Position numbers and translations under genes: made by a program
Shown: positions 43,704 through 51,476 of the stretch, piece after piece
Numbering within the stretch: the first letter of the stretch is position 1
How the letters are laid out: each line of letters begins with the position of its first letter
Source: CBDDDW01 sp965226805
GTDB lineage: Bacteria > Chloroflexota > Dehalococcoidia > Lucifugimonadales > JAGWBF01
NCBI GenBank assembly: GCA_965226805.1
Contig: CBDDDW010000028.1
Span: 372,001-436,000 of the forward strand
Length of the DNA: 64,000 bases
Direction of reading: 5' to 3'
Notes under the pieces: generated by a model
The model's database searches: none
Told to the model about the DNA's origin: nothing
What the model saw: the letters and a program-made list of their open reading frames with translations, nothing else

Positions 43704-44267
43704 CTAAATTCTTTCTACCTGGAGGAAGTCCAGCTCCACCGGTGTTTCTCTGCCGAAGAAGGAGACCATGACTCGAATCTTGCCCTTGCCGGCGTCTATC
43801 TCGCTCACAGTGCCCATGAAGTCAGAGAAAGGCCCGGCGGATATCCTGACCGTCTGCCCCCTCTGGAATCCTATGGTCACCTTGGGCGGACCCGAATCGA
43901 TCTGCTTCAGTATGGCGTCGACCTCTTTGTCCTCCAGTGGCACCGGCTTGGGCCTCTTTCCCCGCTCATCCTCCGATGATACGAAACCGGTGACGCCGGG
44001 AGTGTTGCGCACTACTGACCAGCTTACGTCGTCCAGGCTCATATGGACCAGAATATACCCTGGGAAGACCTTTTTGCGCTCTGGCCTGCGCTTCCCGTCC
44101 TTGAGGACGATTTCTTCCTCAGTGGGCACTACTACCTGGAATATCTTGTCCTGCATGTCCAGGCTCTGTATGCGCAGCGTCAAATTTTTTTCAACCCGCT
44201 CTTCCTGGCCAGAGTAGGTGTGGATTATGTACCACCGGGCTTGGTCCGTGCGGGTCTTAGCAGGCAT
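43704..44267 (-). CDS. nusG: transcription termination/antitermination factor NusG
   Basis: NusG (187 residues) binds RNA polymerase and links it to Rho and to the ribosome. It has the NGN start RWYIIHTYSGQEERVEKNL and the FPGYILVHMSLDDVSWSVVRNTPGVTGFV core. The C-terminal KOW domain is GQTVRISAGPFSDFMGTVSEIDAGKGKIRVMVSFFGRETPVELDFLQVERI. It sits between secE and rplK, its standard position. Confidence 0.97.
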   Translation of the reverse strand: MPAKTRTDQARWYIIHTYSGQEERVEKNLTLRIQSLDMQDKIFQVVVPTEEEIVLKDGKRRPERKKVFPGYILVHMSLDDVSWSVVRNTPGVTGFVSSEDERGKRPKPVPLEDKEVDAILKQIDSGPPKVTIGFQRGQTVRISAGPFSDFMGTVSEIDAGKGKIRVMVSFFGRETPVELDFLQVERI

Positions 44268-44316
44268 GTCCCTCTCCCTAATTTAAGACGCTGGAAAGTC
44301 TGCTCCCTGCGTGGGA

Positions 44317-44562
44317 TTAGCGAATAATGTATCTTCCGAAAGTCTGGCCAAGTAGGAAGTCCAGACCAGCGAAAATGAATCCTGCCACGGCAGACAGCAG
44401 AATGACTATGTAGGTCAGACGCACGGTTTCTTCCCTGGAAGGCCAGACCGCCTTCCTTAGCTCGGCGAGGGTGTCCTGAAAAAATTGTATAGGGCTGCCG
44501 CGCCGAATGGTGGCGGGGGAAACTATCCTGGGACCAGCCCGCTTGGCGGAAGGTCTCGCCAC
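44317..44562 (-). CDS. secE: preprotein translocase subunit SecE
   Basis: SecE (81 residues) is the short single-helix type that stabilises SecY. The amphipathic motif FFQDTLAELRKAVWPSREETVRLTYIVI is diagnostic, and one membrane helix follows (about 50-69). The GTG start at 44562 lies one base after the rpmG stop. Position between rpmG and nusG is standard. Confidence 0.95.
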   Translation of the reverse strand: MARPSAKRAGPRIVSPATIRRGSPIQFFQDTLAELRKAVWPSREETVRLTYIVILLSAVAGFIFAGLDFLLGQTFGRYIIR

Positions 44563-44563
44563 T

Positions 44564-44734
44564 CTAACGTACCTCTCGGTGGCTCGTATGGCCCCGGCAA
44601 CGAGGGCAGAACTTGCGCAGCTCCAGACGCTGAGTGTCGTTCCGCCGGTTCTTGTCGGTGGTGTAGTTTCTCTCCCGACAGTCGGTGCATGCCATCGTAA
44701 TAATTATACGCGCCCCAGCGCCTTTCTTGGCCAT
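44564..44734 (-). CDS. rpmG: 50S ribosomal protein L33
   Basis: This short gene encodes 56 residues: MAKKGAGARIIITMACTDC at the start, then NYTTDKNRRN and LELRKFCPRCRGHTSHREV. The two CxxC pairs make it the zinc-binding (C+) form of L33. It lies three bases downstream of tuf and one base upstream of secE, in the conserved tuf-rpmG-secE-nusG order. Confidence 0.94.
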   Translation of the reverse strand: MAKKGAGARIIITMACTDCRERNYTTDKNRRNDTQRLELRKFCPRCRGHTSHREVR

Positions 44735-44737
44735 GAC

Positions 44738-45940
44738 CTAGTCCTGTACTTTCGTGACCACCCCAGCGCCAACAGTCCGGCCCCCCTCCCGTATGGCGAA
44801 CCGGAGACCCTCTTCCAGCGCGATGGGATAGATGAGATTTATCTTCATGTTGATGTTATCGCCGGGCATCACCATCTCCACTCCCTCGGGGAGTTGGATC
44901 TCACCTGTGATATCCGACGTCCTGATGTAGAACTGGGGCTTGTAGCCGTTGAAGAAGGGAGTGTGGCGGCCGCCTTCGTCTCTACTGAGGACATACACCT
45001 CGGCGTCAGCGTTGGCGTGAGGTTGAATCGTCCCTGGTCGCGCAAGCACTTGACCCCGCTCCACCTCCTCTCGCTCAACACCCCTGAGAAGCACTCCCAC
45101 CGCATCACCGGCCTCGGTGGAATCCAGGGTCTTGTGAAACATCTCCAGCCCGGTGGCCACCGTCTTCTTCACTTCCCCGAAACCGACGATCTCCACGTCA
45201 TCTCCCGAGTTCAGCAAGCCGCGCTCGACCCGGCCGGTCACTACAGTGCCCCTGCCCTTTATGCCGAAAACGTCCTCGATGGGCATGAGGAAGGGGCGGT
45301 CTGTGATGCGCGTGGGGAGGGGAATGTACTCGTCTACTGCGTCCATCAGCTCCAGGATTTTGCCGCACCACTCGCACTCTCGCTTGCCACAGCCACACTC
45401 AAGGGCTTTCAAGGCGCTGACGTGAATTATGGGGGTGTCGTCACCCGGAAATTCGTATAGATTGAGAAGGTCCCTGACCTCGAGCTCCACCAGCTCCAGC
45501 AGTTCGGGATCCTCCATGGCGTCCACCTTGTTAAGGGCCACCAATATTCGAGGGACCTCCACCTGACGTCCCAAGAGTATGTGCTCCCGGGTCTGGGGCA
45601 TGGGTCCGTCCGGTGCACTCACCACCAGGATGGCGCCATCCATCTGGGCTGCTCCGGTGATCATGTTCTTTATGTAGTCTGCGTGGCCGGGACAGTCCAC
45701 GTGGGCGTAGTGGCGTTTCTCCGTCTCGTACTCGATGTGGGCTATGGCGATCGTCAGCCCTCGCGCCTTCTCCTCGGGAGCGTTGTCTATCGACTCAAAA
45801 GCGCGGAAGGACGTGCTTGTCCCATGCGCATTAAGGACACGGGTTATGGCTGAGGTAAGCGTGGTCTTACCGTGGTCGACGTGACCTATAGTTCCAACGT
45901 TTACGTGCGGCTTGCTCCGATCGAATTTCTGTTTCGCCAT
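44738..45940 (-). CDS. tuf: elongation factor Tu
   Basis: EF-Tu (400 residues) delivers aminoacyl-tRNA to the ribosome. GTPase motifs are present: GHVDHGKT at 19-26, DCPGHADY near 82-89, NKVD at 137-140 and SALKA near 175-179. After SALKALE there is a cysteine-rich insertion with C182, C184, C189 and C192 (CGCGKRECEWC) not found in most EF-Tu proteins. It could bind zinc. Domains 2 and 3 are normal. The gene follows a tRNA-Thr gene and leads the rpmG-secE-nusG-rpl unit. Confidence 0.97.
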   Translation of the reverse strand: MAKQKFDRSKPHVNVGTIGHVDHGKTTLTSAITRVLNAHGTSTSFRAFESIDNAPEEKARGLTIAIAHIEYETEKRHYAHVDCPGHADYIKNMITGAAQMDGAILVVSAPDGPMPQTREHILLGRQVEVPRILVALNKVDAMEDPELLELVELEVRDLLNLYEFPGDDTPIIHVSALKALECGCGKRECEWCGKILELMDAVDEYIPLPTRITDRPFLMPIEDVFGIKGRGTVVTGRVERGLLNSGDDVEIVGFGEVKKTVATGLEMFHKTLDSTEAGDAVGVLLRGVEREEVERGQVLARPGTIQPHANADAEVYVLSRDEGGRHTPFFNGYKPQFYIRTSDITGEIQLPEGVEMVMPGDNINMKINLIYPIALEEGLRFAIREGGRTVGAGVVTKVQD

Positions 45941-45979
45941 TTAGCTTCCTCCGTTAGTGATGCGCATCCGCGTTTCCTA

Positions 45980-46054
45980 TGGAGCCCACAGGCGGGATTG
46001 AACCGCCGACCCCGTTCTTACCAAGAACGTGCTCTACCGCTGAGCTATGTGGGC
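45980..46054 (-). tRNA. tRNA-Thr (GGT)
   Basis: A cloverleaf folds with acceptor GCCCACA/TGTGGGC, discriminator T and an encoded CCA end. The anticodon stem is CGTTC/GAACG with loop TTGGTAA (anticodon GGT), and the T-loop is TTCAATC. It lies just upstream of tuf. Confidence 0.93.
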
Positions 46055-46075
46055 CCGTAGATTTCTAATTCGATA

Positions 46076-46163
46076 TGGTGGAGGGGGTAGGATTCGAACC
46101 TACGAAGCCCTTCCGAGCGCCAGATTTACAGTCTGGTGGTTTAAACCACTCACCCACCCCTCC
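46076..46163 (-). tRNA. tRNA-Tyr (GTA)
   Basis: This class II tRNA (88 nt, long variable arm) has acceptor GGAGGGG/CCCCTCC and an encoded CCA. The anticodon loop is CTGTAAA (anticodon GTA), flanked by CAGA/TCTG. Confidence 0.93.
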
Positions 46164-46254
46164 GGGCCCGTTTCAGTGTAACACACTCCGTAGCTGGAGC
46201 CAATATCCGACCCATTCGGATATCGCAGAAAATGGCTTCCTGACGGGCCCAGAT

Positions 46255-46327
46255 AGCCCCAGAGGGGACTCGAACCCACCAACCTACCGATTACAAATCG
46301 GTTGCGCTACCATTGCGCCACTGGGGC
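46255..46327 (-). tRNA. tRNA-Thr (TGT)
   Basis: The acceptor is GCCCCAG/CTGGGGC with discriminator T. The anticodon stem is ACCGA/TCGGT with loop TTTGTAA (anticodon TGT). No CCA is encoded, unlike the other two tRNAs here, and the T stem has one mismatch. Confidence 0.9.
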
Positions 46328-46362
46328 GTCTTACGTCGCCTGTTTCTACTCTATACCACAAC

Positions 46363-46386
46363 GTGGCCCCGTCGCAAAGGGGCCAC
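46363..46386. promoter_or_regulatory. perfect hairpin in the leader of the tRNA-tuf operon
   Basis: GTGGCCCC (46363-46370) pairs perfectly with GGGGCCAC (46379-46386) around an 8-nt loop. It lies between the promoter and the first tRNA on the minus strand. No U-run follows, so it may be a processing or attenuation site. Confidence 0.45.
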
Positions 46387-46408
46387 GCTCTCTACCACTC
46401 GATCAGTA

Positions 46409-46437
46409 AGTATATGAAGAGCATGTAAAAAAGTCAA
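46409..46437 (-). promoter_or_regulatory. promoter of the tRNA-Thr-Tyr-Thr-tuf operon
   Basis: On the minus strand TTGACT (46437-46432), a 17-nt spacer and TATACT (46414-46409) form a strong sigma70-type promoter about 80 bases before the first tRNA. It probably drives the tRNAs, tuf, rpmG, secE, nusG and rplKA. Confidence 0.7.
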
Positions 46438-46525
46438 TACAAATGAGCGTGAGATGCCGTGAGCGTAGGCCCCCTAAACGCCTTCTTCAGACATATTGAA
46501 TCCCGGTTCGTTGCTACAAAGTTGC

Positions 46526-46554
46526 TTGACATGCTTGCATAGGACGTGTTAAGT
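46526..46554 (+). promoter_or_regulatory. promoter of the T-box/ilvB unit
   Basis: A perfect TTGACA (46526-46531) is followed after 17 nt by TTAAGT (46549-46554). The -10 match is weak, but the position directly before the T-box leader fits. Confidence 0.5.
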
Positions 46555-46561
46555 TAAGTTG

Positions 46562-46850
46562 TTAAAGGCTGCGATGGAGACGAGTAGGCGGGCTTAGGCG
46601 CCTAGCGAGTCTGGAATGGTGTGAGCAGACACGCCGAACCCGGTGAAGATCCCTCCGGAGCTGTCAGCCGAACCCCTGGATGTGGCGAACCTCAGACGGG
46701 GCAGTAGGTTGGGCCGGGCTCATCGCCCGTTACCAACGATGGGGCATGTTAGTGCCCTGCTTGAGAGGCCTCTCGATATGTGAGGGGAATTAGGGTGGTA
46801 CCGCGGGAACGTTATAATCCCGTCCCTAAATGGGGACGGGATTATTTTTT
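46562..46850 (+). promoter_or_regulatory. T-box riboswitch with intrinsic terminator, upstream of ilvB
   Basis: The T-box sequence AGGGTGGTACCGCGG is at 46792-46806. It is followed by the terminator stem ATAATCCCGTCCC/GGGACGGGATTAT (46814-46845) and a T-run to 46850. A structured stem I region precedes it from about 46570. T-boxes bind uncharged tRNA and prevent termination when an amino acid is scarce. The downstream gene makes branched-chain amino acids. ATC (Ile) at 46649-46651, in GAAGATCCCTCC, is a plausible specifier, but I cannot fix the specifier loop with certainty. Confidence 0.9.
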
Positions 46851-46922
46851 GCCCCGCGGCGCACCTGGGTTTCCGGAATAGGGTCTCCCGCAGGGAAATA
46901 AGTTAGGTTTCTGGAGGCCGTG

Positions 46923-48620
46923 ATGAAACTCAACGGTGCAGACATTATCTGTGAGGCCCTTCTACGTGAAGGCGTGGACGTGGTCTTTGGCCACCCTGGG
47001 GGCGCCATATTGCCTCTCTATAACGCGCTTCATAAATACTCTCAAATACGCCACGTCCTGGTTCGTCACGAACAGTGTGCTGCTCATGGAGCCGATGGTT
47101 ACGCTCGGGCCACCGGTAAGGTAGGGGTCTGTATAGCCACGTCAGGCCCTGGGGCGACTAACCTTATTACAGGGATCATGGGGGCCAAGGCCGACTCGGT
47201 GCCAATGGTAGCGATCACCGGACAGGTCAGTCGCTCTGCCATGGGTACGGAGGCTTTCCAGGAAGCCGATACCTGCGCCATGACGGCTCCCTGTACCAAG
47301 AAAAACTACCTGGTCATGTCAGCCGACGACCTGGCGCCCACGATATACGAGGCATTCCGGCTGGCCCAGGATGGCCGTCCCGGTCCTACGCTGGTAGATG
47401 TCCCAAGGGACGTGCAGCAGGAGATAGCAGAGTTCAATTATTTGGAGGTTCCCCAGGCGACTCAGCCAAGACTCCTTGCGGAGACCGCGGCTGACTTGCC
47501 CAAGGCAGCTGGACTAATCAACCGAGCAGAAAGGCCCCTTATCATCGCAGGTCACGGAGTCCTGGCGTCCCATGCCTCGGATGATCTCAGGACGCTGTCG
47601 GAGAAGACGGGGATACCTGTCATCAATACCCTCTTGGGGCTCAGCTCCTTTCCTAGGAATCATCCTCTCAGCCTTGGTATGCTCGGCATGCACGGTATGT
47701 ACTGGGCCAACATAGCGGTGCAAAACTCGGACTTGATTATCGGGCTGGGTATGCGTTTCGATGACCGCATCACTGGACGGCCTGGAAGCTTCGCCCCCAA
47801 CGCTGAGATCGTTCACGTGGACATCGAGGCCTCTCAGATCGGTCGCAATATCCCAACGGGGGTTGGACTTGTGGGCGATCTGAAACCGGTCCTTAAGGCG
47901 CTGTTGCCGCTGGTTCACCACGTGGAGAGGCCCGGATGGTTGGAGCAGATAGACGTGCTGAGGAGGGAGCACCCGTCCCTAGAGATACCCCAGGGAACGG
48001 GCCTGCTCGCACAACATGTCCTTGAGGACTTGAACCGGCTGATCCAGGAAGGGGATGAGGTAATCGCGGTAACCGGCGTGGGCCAGCACCAGATGTGGGC
48101 CGCCCAGTACCTTTTCTTTGATAGGGCCAACTCATTCATATCCTCTGGGGGTCTTGGGGCCATGGGGTATGAGATTCCAGCGGCCATGGGAGCGCAGATC
48201 GGCCGTCCGGAAGCTACCGTGTGGAGCATCGCGGGGGACGGGGGTTTTCAGATGACCCTTCAGGACCTGGCCACCATAGTCGAAGAGAAGCTACCGGTTA
48301 AGATCGCCCTGTTCAATAACGGGAACTTGGGTATGGTGCGGCAATGGCAGGAGCTTTTCTACGAGAAGCACTACAAGGCAATACCGATTCCGGGTCCGGA
48401 TTACGTGAAATTGGCCGATGCCTATGGTTTCCCGGCCTTAAGGGTCACCACGAAAGAGGGGGTTATGCCAGCCCTGCGGGCTGCACAACAGCACCAGGGC
48501 CCATTTCTCATAGACTTCGTCCTCGACCCCCAAGAGAACGTCTATCCAATGGTGCCTACTGGAGCCTCGCTGGGCGAAACCGTGGAGGACCCTAGGATAA
48601 GGGTCGGCCCGAGGAGCTAA
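46923..48620 (+). CDS. ilvB: acetolactate synthase, catalytic subunit
   Basis: This 565-residue thiamine-diphosphate enzyme makes acetolactate/acetohydroxybutyrate, the first common step of Val, Leu and Ile synthesis. It has VVFGHPGGAILPLYNAL near 19-35 and HEQCAAHGADGYARATGKVGV, with the catalytic Glu of HEQ, near 50-70. The TPP motif GDGGFQMTLQDLATIVEEKLPVKIALFNNGNLGMVRQWQ lies near 439-477. ATG 46923 is better placed than GTG 46920 relative to GGAGG (46913-46917). It is controlled by the T-box upstream. No regulatory subunit (ilvN) or ilvC follows. Confidence 0.95.
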   Translation: MKLNGADIICEALLREGVDVVFGHPGGAILPLYNALHKYSQIRHVLVRHEQCAAHGADGYARATGKVGVCIATSGPGATNLITGIMGAKADSVPMVAITGQVSRSAMGTEAFQEADTCAMTAPCTKKNYLVMSADDLAPTIYEAFRLAQDGRPGPTLVDVPRDVQQEIAEFNYLEVPQATQPRLLAETAADLPKAAGLINRAERPLIIAGHGVLASHASDDLRTLSEKTGIPVINTLLGLSSFPRNHPLSLGMLGMHGMYWANIAVQNSDLIIGLGMRFDDRITGRPGSFAPNAEIVHVDIEASQIGRNIPTGVGLVGDLKPVLKALLPLVHHVERPGWLEQIDVLRREHPSLEIPQGTGLLAQHVLEDLNRLIQEGDEVIAVTGVGQHQMWAAQYLFFDRANSFISSGGLGAMGYEIPAAMGAQIGRPEATVWSIAGDGGFQMTLQDLATIVEEKLPVKIALFNNGNLGMVRQWQELFYEKHYKAIPIPGPDYVKLADAYGFPALRVTTKEGVMPALRAAQQHQGPFLIDFVLDPQENVYPMVPTGASLGETVEDPRIRVGPRS

Positions 48621-48636
48621 CCCCCAGATACTGACC

Positions 48637-48714
48637 CGGTAGATATGTCTACCGCGTCCTTGAGATAGGGAGGACACGGCCCCCCGCTAGACGACCCGAA
48701 GACCGTCTAGTGGG
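48637..48714. terminator. two consecutive hairpins after ilvB
   Basis: CGGTAGA/TCTACCG (48637-48654, loop TATG) and CCCGCTAGACG/CGTCTAGTGGG (48683-48693 with 48704-48714, one G-U pair) follow the ilvB stop. Neither has a T-run, so factor-independent termination is uncertain. Confidence 0.4.
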
Positions 48715-48978
48715 ATCGCGGCATACCGCCGCGCCGAGTGCTATGACCCCTCCAACTTGCGAGACGACCTACTCCGTTGCACTGACCAGAGGCCCCTCGA
48801 ATACCCCTCATTATTATTAACATAGTAAAAATTTGAGTCAAAACAACTCAACATAACATCTCTGCCAAGAACGTATGAGATGCTTTTGATGAGGCAGCCA
48901 TCCTGCGCAAGTTGCCCCCTAATTGTCCCCTATTCCACACCTCCCGGCGATTCCATCGTACGCCAGGTTGAAAGCTGT

Positions 48979-49088
48979 TTAAACAAAAATTGAACAAAAG
49001 TTAAGATAAAGTCATCGAATTTTGCCTTGACAACCTACTCCCTTTTGCCCATTCTTGGGGGGTAATGGTGCGTTCACGTTCTGTTCAC
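48979..49088 (+). promoter_or_regulatory. Pho-box-like direct repeats with 11-bp phasing
   Basis: TTAAACA (48979), TTGAACA (48990) and TTAAGAT (49001) recur exactly every 11 bp. GTTCAC (49072) and GTTCAC (49083) are again 11 bp apart. Direct heptamers with 11-bp periodicity are the layout of PhoB/PhoP response-regulator sites. The next gene is a metallo-beta-lactamase-fold hydrolase. The regulator identity is inferred from spacing only. Confidence 0.45.
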
Positions 49089-49212
49089 ATAAAGAGGCGG
49101 CGAGCAGAGGGCGACGGAGAGAAGGGCGTGAGCACTGCCGGCCTAAGAGCGGTTTAATCTTTTTCAATACCGTTCCTCGATTTCGAATGGTAACTGTATC
49201 AGGAGGTGATGC

Positions 49213-50043
49213 GTGCGGATGTCATCGGTGAGAATACTGAGCGACGGAATCATCAAATTCGATGGCGGAACAATGTTTGGGCAGATACCCAAAGTTCAAT
49301 GGGAGAACCAAGTACCCAACGACAGGCGTAACCGGATCACCCTGGGGCTTAACTGCCTGTTAATTCAAATATGTGGCAAAACTGTGCTGGTCGACGCCGG
49401 AGTCGGCTCAAAAGAGATCAATGGGGAGAAGGAGACCTTCGGTCTGGTTCCCAGCCGGCTCATCAAAGGGCTCAGGAACCTGGGGATTTCACCGAAGGAA
49501 ATCGATGCGGTGATCCTTACCCATCTGCATTTCGACCATAGCGGCGGTTGCACCAGGCTCGATCGAATGGGAGATATCGTACCCACATTCCCGAAGGCAA
49601 AATATTACGTCCAGAAGGAGTGTTGGGAAGACGCCCGTACCCCCAACGAAAGGTGCCAAGAGATACATATGGAAGAGGATTTCTATCCCATTGCGGACTC
49701 TGGACAGCTGGAGCTTCTGGACGGGGACGCGGAGATATTTCCGGGCTTGGCTGTTAGAGTCACCGACGGCCACGCGAAGGGCCATCAGGTGGTCATGATA
49801 AACCACGGCGGGGAGCGAATCGGCTACCTGGGAGACCTGGTGCCGACGCGCCACCACCTGGACCTGGCGACTATTTCAGCATTCGACCAGTTTCCTCATC
49901 AGACTCTGGAGATGAAGAGGGATTTCCTTTCGCAGGCGGAGAAGGAGGGCTGGCTGCTCATCTTCTCCCACGCCAATGATCAAAAAGCGGGCTACCTTGA
50001 GCGGAGGAACGGAAGCAGCTACCTTCGGCCCGTGGAGATTTAA
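49213..50043 (+). CDS. metallo-beta-lactamase-fold hydrolase
   Basis: The 276-residue protein has the MBL zinc motif THLHFDHSGG near residues 103-112, the metal-bridging Asp in YLGDLVPTRHH near 205-215, and VTDGHAKGHQ near 186-195. It resembles N-acyl-homoserine-lactonase-type and related members of the superfamily, but substrate cannot be set by eye. It has no signal peptide. The GTG start is six bases after AGGAGG. It stands alone, preceded by a long AT-rich regulatory region and followed by a large palindrome. Confidence 0.87.
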   Translation: MRMSSVRILSDGIIKFDGGTMFGQIPKVQWENQVPNDRRNRITLGLNCLLIQICGKTVLVDAGVGSKEINGEKETFGLVPSRLIKGLRNLGISPKEIDAVILTHLHFDHSGGCTRLDRMGDIVPTFPKAKYYVQKECWEDARTPNERCQEIHMEEDFYPIADSGQLELLDGDAEIFPGLAVRVTDGHAKGHQVVMINHGGERIGYLGDLVPTRHHLDLATISAFDQFPHQTLEMKRDFLSQAEKEGWLLIFSHANDQKAGYLERRNGSSYLRPVEI

Positions 50044-50087
50044 GGTCCGTCCCGCCCAGCGGCGACACGGGTCCGGTTATTGATGTG

Positions 50088-50137
50088 GATGGGTGGGCCG
50101 GTGCCCCGATGGATCTCGGGGTGCCAGCCCACCCATC
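50088..50137. terminator. 22-bp near-perfect palindrome between convergent genes
   Basis: The 5' arm (50088-50109) starts GATGGGTGGGC and the 3' arm (50116-50137) ends GCCCACCCATC. The loop is TGGATC. There is one mismatch and two G-U pairs in 22. It lies between the convergent MBL and mtaB genes and may act as a bidirectional terminator, or be a palindromic repeat element. Confidence 0.55.
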
Positions 50138-50153
50138 TCTTGTGCAGTCCAAC

Positions 50154-51476
50154 CTACATCGTTTCGACCAGTAGGGATCCCGCTACGTCTTCGATGAGCC
50201 TGGCTTTGGTTATCCAGTTGAGCAGCGGACGCTCGTCCCAGGTGTGTACCTTGAGATAGTTGTCCGTCAAGCCCAGGTGTATCGGACTTTGGTTCCGAAT
50301 CTCTACCCTCTCCCATAGCACTTGCCTTACGCTTCCGATGGCCCTCCTGCGAAATTCGGAGGATTGCTTCCGCTCCAAGCGCAACAAACGCTCCATCCGT
50401 TTCCTTTTAACCGCTCCATCGACAGAGGGTCTCATGTACGCCGCGCTGGTGCCCGGTCTCACCGAGTAAGGGAAGACGTGCATCGAGGCGAACTCCATCT
50501 TGCTGACCATCCCCAAAGTCTCCTGGAATTGCTGGTCCTCCTCTCCAGGGAAGCCCACTATGACATCGGCGGTGATGGACGCGCCGGGTACTCTGGCGCG
50601 AATCTTGTCAACAACTTCCTCGTATCCTGCTGCGGTGTAGCGGCGGCGCATCCTGTTGAGGATTTCGTCGCTGCCACTCTGCAATGGCATGTGAAAGTGG
50701 GGGCATAATCGGGGGTCTTCCCATAGCTCAAGCAGCTCGGCCGTAATCTCCTGGGGCTGCAGGGAAGACACCCGCAACCTGGGCAACCCTGACTCCCGGA
50801 GCAGGAGCTCCAAAAGGTCTCGCAGATTCACATCCGCAAGCTCGTATCCGTAGGTACCCAGTTGGGTGCCCGTTAGCACCACCTCTTTGTAACCCTCTTC
50901 TGCGAGCTGCTGCAGCTGAGCAACCAGATGTTCTGGAGGTATGCTCCGCTCCCGTCCCCGCATCTTGGGCACGATGCAATAGGCGCAAACCTGATTGCAC
51001 CCCTCCTGAATTTTTACCATTGCCCTGGTGCGTGTCGGAATATTGGCTATTGAGAATAGCGGCGGATCTTCCCCGGTGGCGCATGGGGTCACCGGGTCAC
51101 CCCGCGCCGACGTCACCATCTCTACCAGCCGGTGCTTATCCGTATTGCCCGCTACGAGGGTGACGCCTTGAACGCGGGCAAGCTCCTTGGAGGCTCGCTG
51201 GGCATAGCAGCCTGTAGCGACCACCATCGATCCCGGATGTTTTCGGTGAGCGGAGCGTAGCGCCTGGCGGGCCTTGCTGTCCGCGACGTGCGTTACTGTG
51301 CAGGTGTTCACGATGTGAATGTCGGCCGGTTCTGCGGGGTCCACTACCCTGTACCCGGCTTGGGCGAACTGGCGGGCCAAAGTCTCACTGTCGGCCTGGT
51401 TCAGCTTGCAGCCATGCGTCCGTATGGCGACCGTGCCCAACTCATCTGGGGTGGCGGCCATATTTCCGGGCGTCAT
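50154..51476 (-). CDS. mtaB: tRNA (N6-threonylcarbamoyladenosine(37)-C2)-methylthiotransferase
   Basis: This 440-residue radical SAM methylthiotransferase adds a methylthio group to t6A37 of tRNAs. The N-terminal UPF0004 domain has HGCKLNQADSE, NTCTV and TGCYAQRAS cysteines for one cluster. The radical SAM motif is CNQVCAYCIVP near residues 161-171, followed by GRERS and LTGTQLG. A C-terminal TRAM-like region follows from about 370. The KLNQAD motif favours MtaB over MiaB or RimO. Its ATG overlaps the stop of the upstream small gene by four bases. Confidence 0.92.
   Translation of the reverse strand: MTPGNMAATPDELGTVAIRTHGCKLNQADSETLARQFAQAGYRVVDPAEPADIHIVNTCTVTHVADSKARQALRSAHRKHPGSMVVATGCYAQRASKELARVQGVTLVAGNTDKHRLVEMVTSARGDPVTPCATGEDPPLFSIANIPTRTRAMVKIQEGCNQVCAYCIVPKMRGRERSIPPEHLVAQLQQLAEEGYKEVVLTGTQLGTYGYELADVNLRDLLELLLRESGLPRLRVSSLQPQEITAELLELWEDPRLCPHFHMPLQSGSDEILNRMRRRYTAAGYEEVVDKIRARVPGASITADVIVGFPGEEDQQFQETLGMVSKMEFASMHVFPYSVRPGTSAAYMRPSVDGAVKRKRMERLLRLERKQSSEFRRRAIGSVRQVLWERVEIRNQSPIHLGLTDNYLKVHTWDERPLLNWITKARLIEDVAGSLLVETM

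Larger units (their letters stand above)
48621..49212. other. 592-base intergenic region, AT-rich in its second half
   Basis: No coding sequence is evident. The first part holds two hairpins after ilvB, listed separately. From about 48800 the base composition becomes clearly AT-richer than its surroundings. An inverted repeat TTGAGT...ACTCAA lies at 48833-48851, and phased direct repeats follow at 48979-49088. The last bases contain AGGAGG (49201-49206), the ribosome site of the next gene. Confidence 0.55.

Noticed and set aside
44507..45460. Plus-strand 317-residue reading frame
   Set aside because: It is antisense to tuf, rpmG and secE.
48637..48714. Intrinsic terminator for ilvB
   Set aside because: The two hairpins are solid but neither has the T-run required for a confident intrinsic terminator, so confidence was lowered rather than calling it certain.
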